From contig NZ_FPCJ01000001.1 of assembly GCF_900116565.1 (NCBI RefSeq), positions 806,001-870,000 on the forward strand: a stretch of 64,000 bases of DNA, read 5' to 3'. The notes beneath the pieces are model-generated. The model was not told the DNA's origin, searched no databases, and saw nothing but the letters and a program-made list of their open reading frames with translations. Shown in pieces: positions 27,688 through 35,302 of this stretch (its first letter is position 1; each line of letters opens with the position of its first letter). The stretch comes from Thermoflavifilum thermophilum. Lineage in GTDB: Bacteria > Bacteroidota > Bacteroidia > Chitinophagales > Chitinophagaceae. The position numbers and the translations under genes were made by a program.

Positions 27688-30600
27688 TTAGCTGCAACCC
27701 AGGCTGGCGCCACAATTCAGACATTTGTAACAGGTGCCCGAGCGCACGGTGATATGTCCGCAGCCTGGACAGGTGGGTGCATCACTCTGCATCTGACGCA
27801 GGTAGGCCTGTGTGCCGGCCTGTACCCCTGTACCAGCCAGCGATTCGGCTTCATGGGTCAACGTGCTGACCGGCGCCATTTGCTTTCCTGCCTGCCGGAC
27901 CGGCTGGTTTCCTGCTGGCTGAGCTTCTGGAGCTGATTCCCCCTGCGAAGCCTGGGCGTTGCCAGTCTGCCGGACAGGAAGTCCACCTGCCGTGAAATTT
28001 TCGTCCGCCTGGTTCGGATCAGGTACATGCACCAGATCGCTGCGGTGCAAATATTCATAGCCCAGTACCCGGAAAATATAATCCACAATGGATGTGGCAA
28101 ATTTGATATTGGGATGTTCCACCGGCCCGGAAGGTTCAAAGCGGGTGAAGACGAACTTGTCCACAAATTCTTCCAGCGGCACGCCGTATTGCAGGCCAAT
28201 CGATACCGCTATGGCAAAGCAGTTCATCATCGAGCGCAGGGTGGCCCCTTCTTTGTGCATGTCGATGAAGATTTCACCCAGCGTACCATCGCTGTATTCG
28301 CCCGTCCGCAGGAAAATAGTTTGCCCGTTGATTTTGGCTTTCTGGGTAAAGCCGCGGCGTTTGGCTGGCAAGGTCTTGCGCTGCACCACACGCGACAGGG
28401 CCCGCATAAACGAAGTATCGGGGCTGCTCTGCATCTTAATCCGGGCCGCTTCCAGGATTTCATCAATCGTCAGGCTGTTCAAATCTACCTTACCGGAGCT
28501 TGCCGGTGCTGCTGCCTCGGTAGCCTGTTCTTCTTTTTTCTTGTCGGCCCGGTTACTCAGGGGTTGCGACAGTTTGCTGCCATCGCGGTACAGGGCGCAG
28601 GCTTTCAGTCCCAGTTCCCAGCTCAGGTAATAACAGTCGGCAATATCGGCTACGGTGGCTTCATTGGGCAGGTTGATGGTTTTGGAAATGGCTCCCGAAA
28701 TAAAGGGCTGCACGGCGGCCATCATGCGGATATGGCCATGGGGATGAATATATCGCTGGCCTTTTTTGCCGCATTTATTGGCGCAATCAAATACCGGCAG
28801 GTGTTCCGGCTTCAGATAGGGTGCCCCTTCTACCGTCATGGTGCCACACACATAATCATTGGCAGCCTCAATTTCTGCGTCGGTGAAGCCCAGGGCATGC
28901 AGCAAGCTGAAGTCGGGATTGAAATACTGTTCAGGCTTGAAGCCCAGCCGCTGTAAGCATTCTTCACCCAAAGTATAAACGTTAAACACAAAGCTGATGT
29001 CGAACGCAGATGCCACGGCCTGATCCAGCTTTTTGAGTTCTTCGGCAATAAACCCTCTTTCACTCAGGGTTTGATGATTGATGTAAGGAGCACCTTCAAA
29101 ACTGCCCGTGCCTTTTGCATAATCGACAATAGCTTTGATCTCGGTATCGCTGTATCCCAAATGTTTTAATGCGGTGGGGATGGATTGGTTGATGATTTTA
29201 AAATAGCCTCCACCGGCGAGTTTTTTAAATTTCACCAGCGCGAAATCGGGTTCAATGCCGGTGGTATCGCAATCCATGATCAGGCCAATAGTGCCGGTGG
29301 GGGCAATGACGGTCACCTGGGCGTTGCGGTACCCATAGCGTTCGCCCATTTGCAGCGCCTCGTCCCAGGCCCGGGTAGCTGCTTTCAGCAGGTCGTCGGG
29401 GCAATAACGCGCATTGATGCCCTGGGGTTTAATCTGCAGGCCCTCGTAGGCATCGGTGGCATCGTAAGCCGCGGCCCGGTGGTTGCGGATTACACGCAGC
29501 ATATCGTCCCGGTTTTCGGCAAAGCGCGGGAACGGGCCCAGGTGCATGGCCATCTCAGCCGAAGTCTTATAGGCCACGCCCGTCATGATGGCGGTGATGG
29601 CAGCAGCTATGGCACGGGCTTTTTCGCTGTCGTAGGGAATGCCGTTGATCATCAGCAGGGAGCCCAGGTTGGCATAGCCCAGCCCCAGCGTGCGGTAATC
29701 ATAGCTCAGCTGAGCCACCTCTTTCGAAGGGAACTGAGCCATGAGCACGGAAATCTCCAGCACAACCGTCCACAGCCGTACGACATATTCAAAAGCCTCA
29801 ATATCGAATCGGTTGGTGTTTTCATCGTAGAACTTGCGCAGGTTAATGGAAGCCAGGTTGCAGGCCGTATTGTCGAGGAACATGTATTCCGAGCAGGGAT
29901 TGGAGGCGCGGATGCGGCCACCTTTTGGACAGGTATGCCATTCGTTGATGGTGGTATCGTATTGTACACCCGGGTCGGCACAACGCCAGGCAGCATAGGC
30001 AATCTTATCCCATAGCTCGCGGGCTTTGATGGTGCGCATGGTTTTGCCGGTAGTGCGGGCTTTCATTTCCCAGATCCCGTCTTCGGCCAGAATGCGGAAA
30101 AATTCATTCGGAATACGAACCGAGTTGTTGGAATTCTGGCCCGACACGGTGCGGTAGGCCTCTCCTTCGTAGTCCGACGAATAGCCGGCTGCAATTAGAG
30201 CCGCTACTTTTTTTTCTTCCTCTACCTTCCAGTTGATGAATTCCACCACTTCGGGATGATCCAGGTCAAGGCACACCATTTTGGCAGCCCTGCGGGTGGT
30301 GCCGCCCGACTTGATAGCACCAGCAGCCCGGTCGCCAATCTTCAAAAAGCTCATCAATCCGCTGGAAGAGCCACCCCCGCTTAATTTTTCACCTTCAGCC
30401 CGGATATTGGAGAAATTGGTACCTACGCCCGAACCGTATTTGAAAATGCGGGCCTCGCGTACCCACAAATCCATGATGCCACCGGGATTGACCAGATCGT
30501 CTTCCACACTCAAAATGAAGCAGGCATGCGGCTGCGGCCGTTCGTAGGCTGATGTGGATTCTTTCACTTCACCGGTTTCCGGATCAACGTAATAATGACC

Positions 30601-31065
30601 CTGCGGCTTGCCCTTGATGCCATAGCTGTCGTACAGGCCCGTGTTAAACCATTGTGGCGAGTTGGGTGCACACATCTGGTTGAGCATGCCATACACCAGT
30701 TCGTCGTAAAACACCTGGGCGTCCTGAGGGGAGGCAAAATAGCCATAGCGCTCGCCCCAGTTGCGCCAGCAATTGGCCAGGCGATGCACCACCTGTTTCA
30801 CCGAAGTCTCCCGCCCCAGGCTGCCATCGGGCTGGGGAACGCCAGCCTTCCGAAAGTATTTCTGCGCCAGAATATCGGTGGCAATTTGCGACCAGTGGGA
30901 AGGCACTTCCACATTGTTCATCTCGAAAATTACTTCCCCATTCGGGTTGCGGATTACCGAACTGCGGAGTTCATAGGAAAACATGTCGTAGGGGCTGATG
31001 CCTTCTTTGGTAAAATAGCGACTAAACTGCAGCCCCTTTTTCAGGGTTTGGTTATTTGCTGTCAT
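27688..31065 (-). CDS. nrdJ: Adenosylcobalamin-dependent (class II) ribonucleotide reductase
   Basis: An 1125-residue reductase that makes deoxyribonucleotides using a B12-derived radical. The catalytic barrel carries NSPQWFNTGL, the active-site region SNPCSEYMFLDNTACNLASI, and the APTGTIGLIMDCDTTGIEPD substrate loop. The C-terminal third has a TSCPD-like domain (FLRTGEYSDGTLGEIFIDMH, LRSMMNCFAIAVSIGLQYG) and ends in a zinc ribbon CPGCGHITVRSGTCYKCLNC. Between them, about residues 1040-1090, is a low-complexity linker with PVRQTG and PVRQAG (see repeat). No cobalamin riboswitch is visible upstream; three DnaA-box matches are. Class I and III reductase genes are not in the window. Confidence 0.95.
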   Translation of the reverse strand: MTANNQTLKKGLQFSRYFTKEGISPYDMFSYELRSSVIRNPNGEVIFEMNNVEVPSHWSQIATDILAQKYFRKAGVPQPDGSLGRETSVKQVVHRLANCWRNWGERYGYFASPQDAQVFYDELVYGMLNQMCAPNSPQWFNTGLYDSYGIKGKPQGHYYVDPETGEVKESTSAYERPQPHACFILSVEDDLVNPGGIMDLWVREARIFKYGSGVGTNFSNIRAEGEKLSGGGSSSGLMSFLKIGDRAAGAIKSGGTTRRAAKMVCLDLDHPEVVEFINWKVEEEKKVAALIAAGYSSDYEGEAYRTVSGQNSNNSVRIPNEFFRILAEDGIWEMKARTTGKTMRTIKARELWDKIAYAAWRCADPGVQYDTTINEWHTCPKGGRIRASNPCSEYMFLDNTACNLASINLRKFYDENTNRFDIEAFEYVVRLWTVVLEISVLMAQFPSKEVAQLSYDYRTLGLGYANLGSLLMINGIPYDSEKARAIAAAITAIMTGVAYKTSAEMAMHLGPFPRFAENRDDMLRVIRNHRAAAYDATDAYEGLQIKPQGINARYCPDDLLKAATRAWDEALQMGERYGYRNAQVTVIAPTGTIGLIMDCDTTGIEPDFALVKFKKLAGGGYFKIINQSIPTALKHLGYSDTEIKAIVDYAKGTGSFEGAPYINHQTLSERGFIAEELKKLDQAVASAFDISFVFNVYTLGEECLQRLGFKPEQYFNPDFSLLHALGFTDAEIEAANDYVCGTMTVEGAPYLKPEHLPVFDCANKCGKKGQRYIHPHGHIRMMAAVQPFISGAISKTINLPNEATVADIADCYYLSWELGLKACALYRDGSKLSQPLSNRADKKKEEQATEAAAPASSGKVDLNSLTIDEILEAARIKMQSSPDTSFMRALSRVVQRKTLPAKRRGFTQKAKINGQTIFLRTGEYSDGTLGEIFIDMHKEGATLRSMMNCFAIAVSIGLQYGVPLEEFVDKFVFTRFEPSGPVEHPNIKFATSIVDYIFRVLGYEYLHRSDLVHVPDPNQADENFTAGGLPVRQTGNAQASQGESAPEAQPAGNQPVRQAGKQMAPVSTLTHEAESLAGTGVQAGTQAYLRQMQSDAPTCPGCGHITVRSGTCYKCLNCGASLGCS
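27885..27980 (-). repeat. Two related GC-rich palindromic units inside the nrdJ linker
   Basis: At about 27887-27900 (cctgcctgccggac) and 27963-27978 (cagtctgccggacagg) the same core, ctgccggac, occurs in a region coding for PVRQAG and PVRQTG. It is related to the intergenic palindrome at 31092-31110. Both copies fall in the flexible linker between the TSCPD-like domain and the zinc ribbon, where an insertion would do least harm. Whether they are true members of one repeat family needs a genome-wide count. Confidence 0.4.
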
Positions 31066-31091
31066 GATAAAAAATTTTTTTACTGTGAAAA

Positions 31092-31110
31092 CCTGCCTGC
31101 CGGTAGGCAG
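31092..31110. repeat. GC-rich palindrome between nrdJ and the GGGP synthase gene
   Basis: CCTGCCTGCCGGTAGGCAG contains CTGCC(GG)... paired with GGCAG around the central CCGG, 27 bases upstream of the nrdJ start in an otherwise AT-rich region. No T-tract follows, so it is not a terminator. Similar short palindromes, giving peptides such as LPAGRQ or PVRQAG when in coding frames, are known to recur in Bacteroidota genomes. Confidence 0.5.
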
Positions 31111-31167
31111 ATATGTCCCGGCCGGGAAAACGAAAATAACAGATTCCCTTATTGCATCGTTTCTTTC

Positions 31168-31188
31168 TTATGCACAGGCTGTGAATAA
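31168..31188. promoter_or_regulatory. Inverted pair of DnaA-box matches upstream of nrdJ
   Basis: TTATGCACA (31168-31176) and TGTGAATAA (31180-31188, the complement of TTATTCACA) both match TTATNCACA exactly and face each other across three bases. They lie 103-123 bases upstream of nrdJ. DnaA is a known regulator of the nrdAB genes in E. coli, so control of nrdJ by DnaA is a fair inference. Confidence 0.5.
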
Positions 31189-31253
31189 CTTACACAAAAA
31201 CAAAGCCTGAAGCCTTCAGACATGAGTTTACCTGCAGATGGGAAAAAAAATCA

Positions 31254-31261
31254 TAGTTTTG
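31254..31261 (+). promoter_or_regulatory. Likely promoter -7 element of the GGGP synthase gene
   Basis: TAGTTTTG is an exact match to the Bacteroidota -7 consensus TAnnTTTG, 20 bases before the chosen ATG 31282. TTTA at 31227-31230 is a weak -33 candidate 23 bases upstream. This argues against the upstream ATG 31222 as the start. Confidence 0.5.
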
Positions 31262-31268
31262 TGTATAA
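31260..31268 (-). promoter_or_regulatory. Third DnaA-box match, overlapping the GGGP synthase promoter
   Basis: TGTGTATAA is the complement of TTATACACA, an exact TTATNCACA match. It starts one base before the end of the -7 element TAGTTTTG, so bound DnaA could affect the GGGP synthase gene as well as nrdJ. Confidence 0.4.
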
Positions 31269-31281
31269 GCCTTTTTCAGAT

Positions 31282-32046
31282 ATGCAAACAGCCCAGCCTG
31301 TATATACCACATTCTGTGAAAACAAACAAAAAGGCAAAAAAACTTTTGCAGTCCTGATTGATCCGGATAATATTGATCTTCCTGGCCTTAATCATCTGAT
31401 TCAGCTTGCGGAAGAAGCTCGGGTGGATTATCTGCTGATTGGTGGCAGCCTGGTGATAACCGATCATCTGGACACTTATTGCAAGCATATCAAGCAACAG
31501 AGCAAGATTCCATTGATTTTATTTCCGGGTAGCCCTACCCAGCTGAGCCGCCATGTAGATGCCTTGCTTTACCTGTCGTTGATTTCGGGGCGGAATGCAG
31601 AGCTGCTCATCGGTCAGCATGTACTTTCGGCAGCGGCGGTGAAACAGAGTGGTGTGGAGGTCATTTCAACCGGGTACATGGTCATTGATGGCGGTGTGGC
31701 CACCACGGTTTCCTACATCAGCAATGCGGCTCCTATTCCGGCTGATAAAGACGATATTGCCATGTGTACAGCCCTGGCGGGTGAAATGCTGGGCAAGAAA
31801 ATCATTTACATGGATGCCGGCAGTGGAGCGCGTTATCCCATCAGCGAGCGCATGTTGCAAAGGGTATCGGAAAATATTTCTCTTCCGCTCATTGTAGGCG
31901 GGGGCATCCGCGATCCGGAAACGGCCTATCGCATGGCTCGGGCTGGTGCCGACGTGATTGTAGTGGGCAATGCCATTGAAAAAGATCCTGAACTCATCAA
32001 AGATATGGCCACAGCCATCCATTCCGTACCGGCCCTGATGTCGTAA
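31282..32046 (+). CDS. Geranylgeranylglyceryl phosphate synthase family protein (PcrB/GGGPS)
   Basis: A 254-residue TIM-barrel prenyltransferase. Family features: FAVLIDPDNID (residues 22-32, phosphate and Asp region), YLLIGGSL, ILFPGSPTQLS, ISTGYMVIDGGVATTVSYIS, YMDAGSGA, and LPLIVGGGIRDPETAYRMAR with AGADVIVVGNAIE. Archaeal GGGPS joins geranylgeranyl diphosphate to glycerol-1-phosphate for ether lipids; Bacteroidota homologues, including one from Chitinophaga, form their own group and have been shown to have GGGPS activity, though their cell role is unclear. No glycerol-1-phosphate dehydrogenase gene is nearby. ATG 31282 is chosen from the promoter position; 31222 is the alternative. Confidence 0.87.
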   Translation: MQTAQPVYTTFCENKQKGKKTFAVLIDPDNIDLPGLNHLIQLAEEARVDYLLIGGSLVITDHLDTYCKHIKQQSKIPLILFPGSPTQLSRHVDALLYLSLISGRNAELLIGQHVLSAAAVKQSGVEVISTGYMVIDGGVATTVSYISNAAPIPADKDDIAMCTALAGEMLGKKIIYMDAGSGARYPISERMLQRVSENISLPLIVGGGIRDPETAYRMARAGADVIVVGNAIEKDPELIKDMATAIHSVPALMS

Positions 32047-32066
32047 TCTCTGCCCGGAGAAGTTCA

Positions 32067-32801
32067 TCAGAGGCTCATCATTTCCTTGAACTTCACGGCC
32101 TGGCGGCGCGACACCTCGATTTTTTCTCCGCCCTTCATTTCCAGCAGCAGTCCACCATTAAAATACGGATCAATTTTTTCGATATGCCGCAGGTTCACGA
32201 TATGCTTGCGGTTAGCGCGGAAGAAAACCCGTGGATCGAGGCGTTCTTCCAGGGCATTGAGGGATTTAAGAATCAGTGGTTTGTTTTGCCCAAAATACAC
32301 TCGTGCGTAGTTGCCTGCGCTTTCAAACAGGCGTATGTCGTAGAGCTTCACAAACCAGCAACGTTCGCCGTCTTTTACAAACACCTGGTCGTTTTCCGAG
32401 AGCACACCTCGGCCAAGGAGTTGTTGTTTTTCTTTTTCCTCCTGCTGGCGCAGCTTCTGCAGGGCATCGGCCAGGCGACGCGGCTCAATGGGCTTCATCA
32501 GGTAATCGAGCGCATTGAACTCAAAGGCCTTCAGGGCATATTCATCATAGGCTGTGGTGAAAATAACCGTGGGCACCTTGTCGAGCATTTCCAGCAGCTC
32601 AAAGCCGGTCTTGTCGGGCATCTGGATGTCGAGAAACAGCAGGTCGGGCTCCAGGCTCTGAATTTGTTCCAGGCCTTCCTGGGCATTGGAAGCCTCGCCC
32701 ACGATCTGGATATCCGGAAATTCCTTCAGCAGACGCCTGAGCTCATTGCGCGCCAGTCGTTCATCATCAATAATCAAAGCGCGAGTAAGACGAGAGATCA
32801 T
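32067..32801 (-). CDS. LytTR-type response regulator
   Basis: A 244-residue two-component regulator. The receiver domain (residues 6-125) has the acidic pocket IIDDERLARNE, phospho-acceptor Asp58 in LLFLDIQMPDKTG, the Thr in FTTAYDEYAL and the Lys in YLMKPIEP. The C-terminal LytTR DNA-binding domain (about 140-240) shows FVKDGERCWFVKLYDIRLFE and FRANRKHIVNLRHIEKID. Its start overlaps the stop of the histidine kinase gene by four bases (ATGA), so the two are translated together. Confidence 0.93.
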   Translation of the reverse strand: MISRLTRALIIDDERLARNELRRLLKEFPDIQIVGEASNAQEGLEQIQSLEPDLLFLDIQMPDKTGFELLEMLDKVPTVIFTTAYDEYALKAFEFNALDYLMKPIEPRRLADALQKLRQQEEKEKQQLLGRGVLSENDQVFVKDGERCWFVKLYDIRLFESAGNYARVYFGQNKPLILKSLNALEERLDPRVFFRANRKHIVNLRHIEKIDPYFNGGLLLEMKGGEKIEVSRRQAVKFKEMMSL

Positions 32802-33871
32802 ATCGACAGATGTTTATCGGCTTGAGAAAAAACAGGCTCTTCAACCAACGGAATCTGCACGCGGGCTTCTACCTGGTGATCACCCACATTGGCAATCTGA
32901 AAACGGGCCCGCGAACCATATAAAATTTCCAGCCGCTGACGGGTGCTTTGCAATCCAAATCCCTGAACAGAATAGGCGGCAGCAAGCTGACCGGTGTTGC
33001 GCACCACGATTTCCAGAAAACCCGCGTGTATCCGCGACATAATTTCCACGCATCCCCCCTGTACGGCCCTTGAAATACCATGCTTGACGGCATTTTCCAC
33101 CAAAGTTTGCAACATCAGGGGAGGCACAGGCAGTGGAAGGGTTTCCGGATCAATATTGAATTTTACCTGCAGGCGTTCTTCAAAGCGAATCATCTCCAGT
33201 GCCAAATAATCGCGCACCATGGTAATCTCGTTTTCCAGGGAAACGGTTTCTACTTTTTCGGCCTGCATGGAATTGCGCAGGATATTCGACAGCTCGGTAA
33301 CGGCTTCACGGGCCCGCTCAGGATTTTCTTCGATCAGGGCCCGGATGCTGTTGAGGGCGTTGAAAATAAAATGCGGATTGAGCTGCGATTTGATGGTTTT
33401 CAGCTGCAACTCCTTGACCAGCGATTCCAGCCGCAGCCGGTCAAGCTGATAACGGCGTTCCTTTTCTACATAATGCCAGAGAATGTAAATCAGCGACCAG
33501 ATGAGGACGATGATGAAAATACTGAAGAAACGACCGAATTCAAACGATTTTTCCTGAGGCGTCATCAGGTGGAAGGCATATTTGTAAGCATCCACTGTGG
33601 CGGTAATCAGCACACTGCTCACCAGCACGCCCATGAGCATACGCCATATCAGGCGATCGAGGCGCAATTGCAGCCATTGATGTCGCAAGATGAAAAGGCG
33701 GAAAGCATGGGTAACGCCTATGCCAGCAAGGATGAACACCGTGCGGTCGATGAGCGATTGCAGGGTAATGCGCTGGCCATACATGTAGCTCACCAGGGTG
33801 CTAAACATCCAGAAAGCCATCCAGCCACCAATCTGACACCACCAGTAATATGTCCGTACCCGCCTGAACAT
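32798..33871 (-). CDS. LytS/YehU-type sensor histidine kinase
   Basis: A 357-residue membrane kinase of the His_kinase (PF06580) type. Four membrane helices lie at about residues 14-30, 43-62, 78-94 and 115-133, without an extracytoplasmic sensor domain. The phospho-acceptor is His167 in QLNPHFIFNALNSIRALIEE; the ATP-binding domain has PPLMLQTLVENAVKHGIS (N box) and a degenerate glycine box FGLQSTRQRLEILYG. Paired with the overlapping LytTR regulator. The signal sensed is unknown. Confidence 0.92.
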   Translation of the reverse strand: MFRRVRTYYWWCQIGGWMAFWMFSTLVSYMYGQRITLQSLIDRTVFILAGIGVTHAFRLFILRHQWLQLRLDRLIWRMLMGVLVSSVLITATVDAYKYAFHLMTPQEKSFEFGRFFSIFIIVLIWSLIYILWHYVEKERRYQLDRLRLESLVKELQLKTIKSQLNPHFIFNALNSIRALIEENPERAREAVTELSNILRNSMQAEKVETVSLENEITMVRDYLALEMIRFEERLQVKFNIDPETLPLPVPPLMLQTLVENAVKHGISRAVQGGCVEIMSRIHAGFLEIVVRNTGQLAAAYSVQGFGLQSTRQRLEILYGSRARFQIANVGDHQVEARVQIPLVEEPVFSQADKHLSI

Positions 33872-34291
33872 GTGCTTTTCTTTTCAAAAATACGGGTTTC
33901 CAGGCTTTCAGAGGGAGTGAGCTTTTGATCAGCGGCTCATTTTGCGGATGAAGGGAAAACAGGTTCTGCAATTTAGCTGTTCCGGAAAGCAAAGGAAGGC
34001 GAAATTAAAGGTCTATCTCAAGCTATGATTACCAAAATATTTTTTGCGGCTAAATTGCTTGGATAACTTTGTTTCGTACTGGATTAACAGAGTGATTGCC
34101 CAACTAAAGGCCTCAAGATATTGTGTCTAAAGGTTGCATAAGCAGTTTCTGGTTCATAATATTTTAACCACTTGATTCTGAATAGAAGCCTCTAAGCGTT
34201 GAGCACAAGAATTGTGAACAACCCAGCGCAGTAGCAAAAATCGGGTTTGTTGCAAATCTCAATGGTGGCAACCGTGCACACGAGGTGTTTT
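33872..34291. other. Non-coding stretch at the left edge of the accessory region
   Basis: 420 bases between the kinase start and the winged-helix gene end. I see no gene, RNA, repeat or transposase remnant. It probably holds the promoter of the two-component pair near 33872-33960 and the border between conserved chromosome and the accessory region; I cannot point to an attachment site. Confidence 0.4.
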
Positions 34292-34861
34292 CTATTGCGC
34301 ACTTTTATGTTGCAACCATTTCTTTCCAGCCTCGGAAATTTCCCACACACCGTAAGGCGAGTCATTTTTCAGCAATCCTTCGCGCACCAGGGTATTACGG
34401 CACCACTGAGCCGTGTTGCGCCAACGAATAGACTTGGGATCGGAGGGCAACGGCTCACGGTCGTATTTCGTTAGTTTGGCGCTCATTTTCTTTTCGACAA
34501 ACTCCAGAACCTCGCCGATTGCAGCTTTGCCACCAAGCTCTACGAGTGCTTGTAGAATGGGACGGCGAAAAGCATCCTCCGGGGTACGAAGCCCCCTCGG
34601 CAAACGACTTTTGACAATGCGGCCTGCCTTCTTCGAGCGCTGTGGCCTTTTAGTCAGAAGAGAAGCCCATTCTTTTTGTAGCGCCTTAACCTTTTCGCGG
34701 AACTCCGCCAGACGTGTCGCTTCTTCTATGGCGTGGCGCGCTGTATCGTAATTGCCTTCCTTGAAAGCTTGCGCGCCGTCGTCGTTGAGTTGGTTGGCAA
34801 CCAGCTCGATCTCTTCGAGCAGGATTTCGAAAGCTGTGTTGACTTCGTTGCTTTGCATCAT
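34292..34861 (-). CDS. Winged-helix DNA-binding protein of unknown role
   Basis: A 189-residue protein with an N-terminal helical part (NTAFEILLEEIELVANQLND, TARHAIEEATRLAEFREKVK), a basic linker (TKRPQRSKKAGR), and a C-terminal winged helix like the N-terminal domain of Mrr-type restriction proteins: FRRPILQALVELGGKAAIGE, SIRWRNTAQWCRNTLVREGL and YGVWEISEAGKKWL. No nuclease domain is present. It lies on the same strand as, and downstream of, the type III restriction-modification genes, separated by a ridA pseudogene, so a link to defence is possible but unproven. Confidence 0.72.
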   Translation of the reverse strand: MMQSNEVNTAFEILLEEIELVANQLNDDGAQAFKEGNYDTARHAIEEATRLAEFREKVKALQKEWASLLTKRPQRSKKAGRIVKSRLPRGLRTPEDAFRRPILQALVELGGKAAIGEVLEFVEKKMSAKLTKYDREPLPSDPKSIRWRNTAQWCRNTLVREGLLKNDSPYGVWEISEAGKKWLQHKSAQ

Positions 34862-34890
34862 GTCTGCTTTATTTATTGGCCTCGCCTACT

Positions 34891-35153
34891 GCGCTTGAGG
34901 CGGCTCAGCATGGAAAACGTAGCGAGTCAGGCCGCGGTGTAGGCTTGCTCAGCAGAAATCTCGGCACCGACACGCCCGAGAGGGGCTGCGGGTGAGCCGT
35001 CGCCGTTAAGCGGGCCGTGCCCGGAAACATATGCAGGATCCCCATTAACGCAACCCACGCGAAAGGAATCTTAACGGTCGGTCACACCTTGGTCAATTCA
35101 GGAAGAACCAAGCTGAGTTGCTCAAGTCGTCTCTCGATCTGCATCGTACTCAT
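34891..35153 (-). pseudogene. Degenerate RidA/YjgF family gene
   Basis: Read leftward from ATG 35151-35153, MSTMQIERRLEQLSLVLPEL is a RidA-family N-terminus, but TGA follows at codon 24. The family pattern resumes (KIPFAWVALMG), shifts frame once, continues DPAYVSGHGPLNGDGSPAA and PLGRVGAEISAEQAYTAA, meets TGA exactly where the family has Arg (CGA to TGA fits), then LATFSMLSRLKR, and fades. So there is one early stop, one frameshift, one nonsense change and loss of the 3' half. A GGAGG sequence sits just before the ATG, unlike most genes in this window, which hints at an outside donor. Confidence 0.8.
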
Positions 35154-35194
35154 GCCTCCTAACGCTTTGGCTAATTTGCCGCAGGTTGAGAGGC
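35154..35194. repeat. Imperfect inverted repeat abutting the ridA pseudogene
   Basis: GCCTCCTAAC (35154-35163) and GTTGAGAGGC (35185-35194) pair except for two central positions, with a weaker inner GGC/GCC stem. It touches the ridA start codon. The remaining bases to 35302 hold a short palindrome ACAGCTCCAGCTGT but no gene. The shape recalls integron attC sites but the core motifs are not right. Confidence 0.35.
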
Positions 35195-35302
35195 ACTGAC
35201 CTTAAATCATCAAGAAAACTTGACGCGGGCTGAAAAAACCTAAAAGATCTGCACAGCTCCAGCTGTCATGTTGAGTTCCGCAATGTGTGATTATACCATT
35301 TT

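Noticed and set aside
28027-28956. 309-codon plus-strand open frame opposite nrdJ
   Set aside because: Antisense shadow of a well-conserved gene with high third-position GC; no recognisable protein features.
31066-31281. Cobalamin riboswitch upstream of the B12-dependent reductase
   Set aside because: The region is short and lacks the conserved B12-box sequence and the expected helices.
33080-33928. 282-codon plus-strand open frame opposite the histidine kinase
   Set aside because: It lies wholly opposite a clear kinase gene and its translation has no domain-like pattern.
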